The position numbers were made by a program, and so were the translations under genes. DNA of 64,000 nucleotides, from positions 1-64,000 of the forward strand of contig JAGBFH010000016.1 in NCBI GenBank assembly GCA_017936605.1, given 5' to 3'. Positions within the stretch are counted from its first letter, which is position 1; each line of letters begins with the position of its first letter. The stretch comes from Tidjanibacter sp. GTDB lineage: Bacteria > Bacteroidota > Bacteroidia > Bacteroidales > Rikenellaceae. The notes beneath the pieces are model-generated. The model saw nothing but the letters and a program-made list of their open reading frames with translations. It was not told the origin of the DNA and ran no database searches. Below are positions 59,851 through 64,000 of the stretch, piece after piece.

Positions 59851-61164
59851 ATGAACAACACCATTAAGTTTACTACTCCCGACGAGGCCGTTAAGGTGAT
59901 TAAATCTGGCGACCATGTTCACCTCAGCTCGGTGGCAAGTGCCCCCCAGTGCCTCATTCAGGCTATGTGCCGCAGGGGCGAGGCTGGTGAGCTCAAAGAT
60001 GTACACATCCACCACCTCCACACCGAGGGCCCCGCACCCTATGCAGATCCCAAGTTCGAGGGCATCTTCCAGCTCGACTCCTTCTTCGTGGGCGGCAATG
60101 TGCGCAAGGTGACCCAGAGCGGCTATGCCGACTATATTCCAATCTTCCTCTCGGAGACCCAGAAACTCTACCGCGCAGGCGTGCTGCCCTGTAATGTGGC
60201 AATGATTCAGGTGTCGCCCGTGGATGCCCACGGCTATGTGTCGCTCGGTACCTCGGTAGACGCTACTCTGGCCGCTATCGAGTGCGCAGACTATGTCATC
60301 GCAGTAGTGAACAAATATGTTCCCCGCGCCTTCGGTGATGCCTTCATCCACATCTCCGAGATTGACTACTTCGTGCAGGACGACCAGCCCCTGATGGAGG
60401 GCCACATCGCCGAGATTACCGAGACCGATGCAGCCATCGGTCGCCACTGTGCAGCCCTCATCGAGGATGGCGCTTGCTTGCAGATGGGTATCGGCGCTAT
60501 TCCCAACGCTGTGCTCTCGCAGCTGGGTAACCACAAAGACCTCGGTATCCACACCGAGATGTTCGCCGACGGCGTGCTGCCCCTCGTGGAGAAAGGCGTT
60601 GTGAACGGCCGCAATAAGGTTACCGACAAGGGTAAAATCGTTTCGACCTTCCTTATGGGTTCGCAGCAGGTTTATGACTTCATCGACAACAACCCCGGCG
60701 TTCTGATGAAGGATGTAGCCTACACCAACGACCCCTTCGTAATCGCCAAGAACCCCAAATTCTGCGCTATCAACTCGGCACTCCAAGTTGACCTCACCGG
60801 TCAGGTGTGCGCCGACTCGCTCGGTACCAAGTTCTACTCGGGCGTGGGCGGTCAGGTGGACTTCATCTACGGCTCGTCGCTGTCGGAGGGCGGTAAGGCC
60901 ATCATCGCTATGCCTTCGGTTACCAACAAGGGCGTGAGCAAGATTGCCAATACCCTCACCCTCGGTGCCGGTGTCGTTACCACCCGTAACCACATCCACT
61001 GGCTCGTAACCGAGTTTGGTGCTGCCGACCTCTATGGTAAGTCGTTGCAGGAGCGTGCCAAAGCCATCATCAACATTGCTCACCCCGACCACCGCGAGGA
61101 GTTGGAGCGTGCGGCGTTTGAGCGATATGGTGCGCACTACACCTACATCAAAAACGCAAAATAG
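59851..61164 (+). CDS. Acetyl-CoA hydrolase/transferase-family protein (CoA-transferase)
   Basis: A 437-residue class I CoA-transferase of the acetyl-CoA hydrolase/4-hydroxybutyrate CoA-transferase type. Landmarks: AVKVIKSGDHVHLSSVASAP near the start, GACLQMGIGAIPNAVLSQLG, HTEMFADGVLPL (with the catalytic Glu), GSQQVYDFIDNNPGV, and TKFYSGVGGQVDFIYGSSLSEGG (GVGGQVDF is the CoA-binding signature, written in two parts). It probably moves CoA between acetate or a short fatty acid and a CoA ester, fitting fermentation. It is divergent from korAB. The ATG at 59851 is preferred; a TTG 11 codons upstream is possible. A foldback element (E6) begins inside its last codons. Confidence 0.93.
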   Translation: MNNTIKFTTPDEAVKVIKSGDHVHLSSVASAPQCLIQAMCRRGEAGELKDVHIHHLHTEGPAPYADPKFEGIFQLDSFFVGGNVRKVTQSGYADYIPIFLSETQKLYRAGVLPCNVAMIQVSPVDAHGYVSLGTSVDATLAAIECADYVIAVVNKYVPRAFGDAFIHISEIDYFVQDDQPLMEGHIAEITETDAAIGRHCAALIEDGACLQMGIGAIPNAVLSQLGNHKDLGIHTEMFADGVLPLVEKGVVNGRNKVTDKGKIVSTFLMGSQQVYDFIDNNPGVLMKDVAYTNDPFVIAKNPKFCAINSALQVDLTGQVCADSLGTKFYSGVGGQVDFIYGSSLSEGGKAIIAMPSVTNKGVSKIANTLTLGAGVVTTRNHIHWLVTEFGAADLYGKSLQERAKAIINIAHPDHREELERAAFERYGAHYTYIKNAK

Positions 61165-61277
61165 CGGGTGAATTTTTCACCAAACTTCAGATAGCGGACT
61201 CCTCATTTGCGTCAAGCAAACTCCGGAGTCCGCTACTTTGTTTGGCAAAAAATTCCCGACGCTATTTTGAGTTTTTT
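61151..61277 (+). repeat. Foldback element E6, overlapping the end of the CoA-transferase gene
   Basis: Outer arms CGCAAAATAGCG (61155-61166) and CGCTATTTTGAG (61260-61271), middle GGTGAATTTTT/AAAAAATTCCC with CCAAAC/GTTTGG, inner AGCGGACTC/GAGTCCGCT, apical TTTGC/GCAAA, then a T run. The left arm includes the last three codons and the TAG of the gene. Confidence 0.9.
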
Positions 61278-61280
61278 GTC

Positions 61281-61440
61281 TAAGGGCTAAAAGGGCCAAA
61301 AGGGCATATGGGGCTTATAGGTCCCATATGACTTTAAGGACCTTAAGGAGTTTAGGGAGTTTAGGGAGTTTAGGGCACCATCCTCAAGTTCCCTAATTTC
61401 ACTAAATTCCCTTTTGGCCTTTTTGGTCCTTTTGGCCTTT
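61281..61440. repeat. 9-bp-unit repeat array A16
   Basis: AAAAGGGCC, CTTATAGGT, CTTTAAGGA and GTTTAGGGA units in turn, ending in CCTTTTTGG units, between the CoA-transferase gene and mutS2. Confidence 0.85.
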
Positions 61441-61445
61441 CCTAT

Positions 61446-63929
61446 TTATTTGAAGGTTACGACGGTGATGCCGGCGCCGCCGCGGTCGGGGTGGTCGTCG
61501 GTGGCGGAGGCCACGGAGGGGATGTAGCGCAGGTAGCGACGCACCTCCTCCTTGAGGGCTCCTGTGCCCTTGCCGTGGAGGATTGTCACGCTGCCTATGC
61601 CCACCATTATAGCGTCGTCGATGAAGTCTTGGACTATGGCCATAGCCTCGGCGGCGCGCATACCGCGGATGTCGATGTTATCCTTGAAGTTGAGTTTGCG
61701 GCTGGAGATGTCGACGCTCACCACTGTACGGGCGGTGGTGGGGCGTGTCTGTTTCTTGAACTCGCTATTACTGATGGCATCGAGGCGGTCGATGGCTATG
61801 GTGGTCATTATCTGACCCATAGCGACGGTGGCCTTCTTGCCCTTGATGCTCATAACCTCACCCACGCCATCCTGACCCGTGATGCGCACCTTGGCACCCA
61901 CAACAATGGGTAGTACCTCGGGCTCGGGGGCCTTCACCTCTACGGTCTGCTCACCGCGCAGGGCTTTGCGCTCGGCTCGCTTCTGGCGGCGACGCTCGAT
62001 TTTCTCCATCTCGCGTGCCACCTTCTCGCTCTCGGCCGAGAGGTAGTCCACATCGCTCTCGACCCTTTCGCGCACATAGTCGAGCTCGCGGCGTGCCAGA
62101 CGGGTGGTCTCCTTTTCGGCTTGCGACTCGCGAATCACGCGCACGGTATTCTCAATGGTGCGATTCGTCTGGTCGAGAATCTCCTTTGCGTCCTCCTTGG
62201 CCTGACGGATGATGGCCGAACGCTCATCCTGTAGCTTGGCAAGCCTTGCGGCATACTCGCTCTCCATCTCCTCCACGCGCTTGTCGGCTATGCGTATGCG
62301 CTCGCGCTTCTGCTCCCAGTAGTTGCGGTTGCGTGCCACCTCGCGGAGCTGACGCTCGAGGCTCATAATGTCGGAGCCCACCTTCTCGGAGGCGCTGCGG
62401 ATGATGGCCTCGGGGAGGCCTATCTTGCGGGCAATCTCAATGGCAAAGGAGCTGCCCGGCTCGCCCATCTCCAGACGGAAGAGGGGGCGTATGTTCTGCA
62501 CATCGAACATCATAGCGCCATTGGCCACGCCCGAGTGGTTGGAGGCGAAATACTTGATGTTGGTATAGTGGGTGGTGATGATACCATAGCTGCCCGACTC
62601 CACAAACCTCTCGAGCATAGCCTCGGCTATGGCCCCACCGATGGTGGGCTCGGTGCCGCTGCCGAACTCGTCTATGAGGATGAGAGAGGCGGGAGAGGCT
62701 CCGGCGAGCATCTCTTTCATATTCGTCAGGTGTGACGAGTAGGTCGACAGGTCGTTGTCGATGCTCTGCTGGTCGCCTATGTCTATGAAGATAGCCTCGA
62801 AGATGGGCATCTCGCTCACGGCGGCTGCGGGCACTGCAAGTCCGCACTGGAACATATACTGAAGAAGTCCTACGGTCTTGAGGCATACCGACTTGCCACC
62901 CGCATTGGGGCCCGAGATGACGAGTATGCGGCGGGTACCGTTGAGGACCAAATCGAGGGGTACGACTTCGCGTTTCTCGCGAGCGAGGCTCTGCTGCAAC
63001 AGGGGGTGGCGTGCGCCCGACAGACGCAGGGTGCCATCCTCGGAGAGTATGGCCTTGTAGGCTCCGTTCTCCACAGCCCAGCGGGCCTTGGCGCGCAGGA
63101 AGTCGAAGTAGGTCAGGTAGCGACGGCTCTCGGCCATTGAGGCTGCCAGGGGGCGTATGCTCTCGGTGAGCTCGGTGAGTATGCGCACACACTCTCGGCG
63201 CTCGGCATACTCCAGCTCCTTGAGGGCGTTGTTTATCTCCACAACCTCCACGGGCTCAATGTAGACGGTCTTGCCCGTTGCCGACTCGTCGTGCACGAAG
63301 CCCTTGAGCTTGCGCTTATTGGCGGCCGCTACGGGGATGACGGTGCGACCCTCCCTGATGGAGAGTGAGGCTCCCTCCTCCACAATGCCATTGCGGATGG
63401 CCTCGGCGAGCACCGACTGGAGGCGTTTGGCGGCCTGACCTTCGTGGGCGCGTATGGAGCGGCGGATGTCGTAGAGTTCGGCCGAAGCGTTGTCTTTGAC
63501 CTCGCCGTGGCGGTCTATTATGGTGTCGATGTGTCCGACCACATCGGGGAAGTGCTCAACCTTGGCGGAGAGTGCCCCCATCAGCGGGTAGCGCTCCTTG
63601 CCGCTGCGAAAGAGCGAGGAGGTCTCGGCTACACCCTTGAGGCCCCCGCGCAGGAGTATCAGCTCGTCGCCCTCCAGAAAGGTACCCTCCACGGCCAGCT
63701 TGGCCACCACGGAGCCGAACTCCACCAATTCGCCCTTGGGGAAGTATTGCTCCATCAGTAGAGCCACCCTCACCTCCTCGGCTATGGATTGGTTGTATTC
63801 GACCTCGCGGGGGGAGGTCACAAAGCTCATTTCGGCCACCAACTCGCGGGCCCCTGCGGTGGAGCAGTGATCGGCAACCTGGTGGCGTATGCGGTCGAAA
63901 CCGAGTTTTATTTCGATTTTGCTATACAT
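61446..63929 (-). CDS. mutS2: MutS2-family ATPase with C-terminal Smr domain
   Basis: An 827-residue MutS2, which in other bacteria suppresses recombination or rescues collided ribosomes. It has no mismatch-binding domain. Lever and clamp helices (about 1-310) lead to the ATPase: ILVISGPNAGGKSVCLKTVGLLQYMFQ (Walker A region in parts, near 338), then SLILIDEFGSGTEP (Walker B) and GIITTHYTNIKYFAS. A long coiled-coil (510-650) holds ERIRIADKRVEEMESEYAARL. The Smr endonuclease domain is at the C-terminus (about 745-827): KDNIDIRGMRAAEAMAIVQDF and TILHGKGTGALKEEVRRYL. Normal length. It stands alone; the next gene to the right runs off the window. Confidence 0.97.
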   Translation of the reverse strand: MYSKIEIKLGFDRIRHQVADHCSTAGARELVAEMSFVTSPREVEYNQSIAEEVRVALLMEQYFPKGELVEFGSVVAKLAVEGTFLEGDELILLRGGLKGVAETSSLFRSGKERYPLMGALSAKVEHFPDVVGHIDTIIDRHGEVKDNASAELYDIRRSIRAHEGQAAKRLQSVLAEAIRNGIVEEGASLSIREGRTVIPVAAANKRKLKGFVHDESATGKTVYIEPVEVVEINNALKELEYAERRECVRILTELTESIRPLAASMAESRRYLTYFDFLRAKARWAVENGAYKAILSEDGTLRLSGARHPLLQQSLAREKREVVPLDLVLNGTRRILVISGPNAGGKSVCLKTVGLLQYMFQCGLAVPAAAVSEMPIFEAIFIDIGDQQSIDNDLSTYSSHLTNMKEMLAGASPASLILIDEFGSGTEPTIGGAIAEAMLERFVESGSYGIITTHYTNIKYFASNHSGVANGAMMFDVQNIRPLFRLEMGEPGSSFAIEIARKIGLPEAIIRSASEKVGSDIMSLERQLREVARNRNYWEQKRERIRIADKRVEEMESEYAARLAKLQDERSAIIRQAKEDAKEILDQTNRTIENTVRVIRESQAEKETTRLARRELDYVRERVESDVDYLSAESEKVAREMEKIERRRQKRAERKALRGEQTVEVKAPEPEVLPIVVGAKVRITGQDGVGEVMSIKGKKATVAMGQIMTTIAIDRLDAISNSEFKKQTRPTTARTVVSVDISSRKLNFKDNIDIRGMRAAEAMAIVQDFIDDAIMVGIGSVTILHGKGTGALKEEVRRYLRYIPSVASATDDHPDRGGAGITVVTFK

Positions 63930-63953
63930 CGTTCTCTGTCCTTGTTGTGGGGG

Positions 63954-64000
63954 CTACTCGTAGAGGTTGTCGTACATAGAGGAGCTCTTCTCGTACTTCA
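63954..64000 (-). CDS. C-terminal fragment of an unknown gene (runs off the window)
   Basis: The minus strand reads KYEKSSSMYDNLYE and a TAG, ending 24 bp before the mutS2 start. Only the last 14 or 15 codons are in the window, too few to name the protein. Its closeness suggests an operon with mutS2. Confidence 0.5.
   Translation of the reverse strand, partial: KYEKSSSMYDNLYE

Overview
The window looks like a chromosomal segment of a Bacteroidales bacterium, most likely an Alistipes or Rikenellaceae relative. Most upstream regions carry the Bacteroidota housekeeping promoter box TAnnTTTG, often with a TTTG element about 20 bp further upstream. SecA has the long Bacteroidota form, FeoA is fused to FeoB, the TamA homologue is a lipoprotein (TamL), and S16 has an Ala/Lys/Glu tail. 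GSCFA, SufE/MIP18 and DUF2851 genes sit next to core genes. I see no rRNA, tRNA, complete insertion sequence or CRISPR array.

Layout. 1-1960: accessory stretch with an excisionase-type HTH gene, several terminators and a gene-poor decayed region. 1979-6445: AT-rich operon (PP2C phosphatase, lipoprotein, KptA RNA 2'-phosphotransferase, unknown protein, WG-repeat protein). 6563-15432: envelope genes (TamL, a starch-binding-like surface lipoprotein with a 43-residue peptide gene upstream, a glucosaminidase-LysM protein, a GT9 glycosyltransferase) and a four-helix-bundle protein. 15721-22715: a candidate small RNA, then a TetR-TolC-MFP-RND efflux operon ending with a PII-like gene. 23273-28180: rpsP, rimM, an outer-membrane barrel and FeoAB. 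29295-33041: second AT-rich operon (lipoprotein, secreted alpha/beta hydrolase, beta-propeller lipoprotein). 33285-49349: rplY, grpE, dnaJ, a mutL-rhomboid-EEP operon, ispE, GSCFA, a degenerate alkaline phosphatase family protein, sufE, a MIP18 gene, a short DUF2851 gene and secA. 50057-63929: a second candidate small RNA, AraC, a membrane protein, rnhB, gdhA, gcvT, korAB, a CoA-transferase and mutS2. A C-terminal gene fragment closes the window.

The most unusual content is intergenic. A family of about 120-bp foldback elements sits just after stop codons (rimM is followed by its own terminator first), always in the sense orientation of the gene it follows. The apical stem shows compensatory base changes between copies. 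These elements recur with 9-bp-unit repeat arrays and a GC-rich box, forming modular repeat islands. Two candidate small RNAs, a candidate TetR operator overlapping the efflux promoter, a phosphatase homologue that has lost its metal ligands, and the PP2C-KptA-WG operon are the other main leads.

All family assignments come from reading motifs in the translations; no database search was run.
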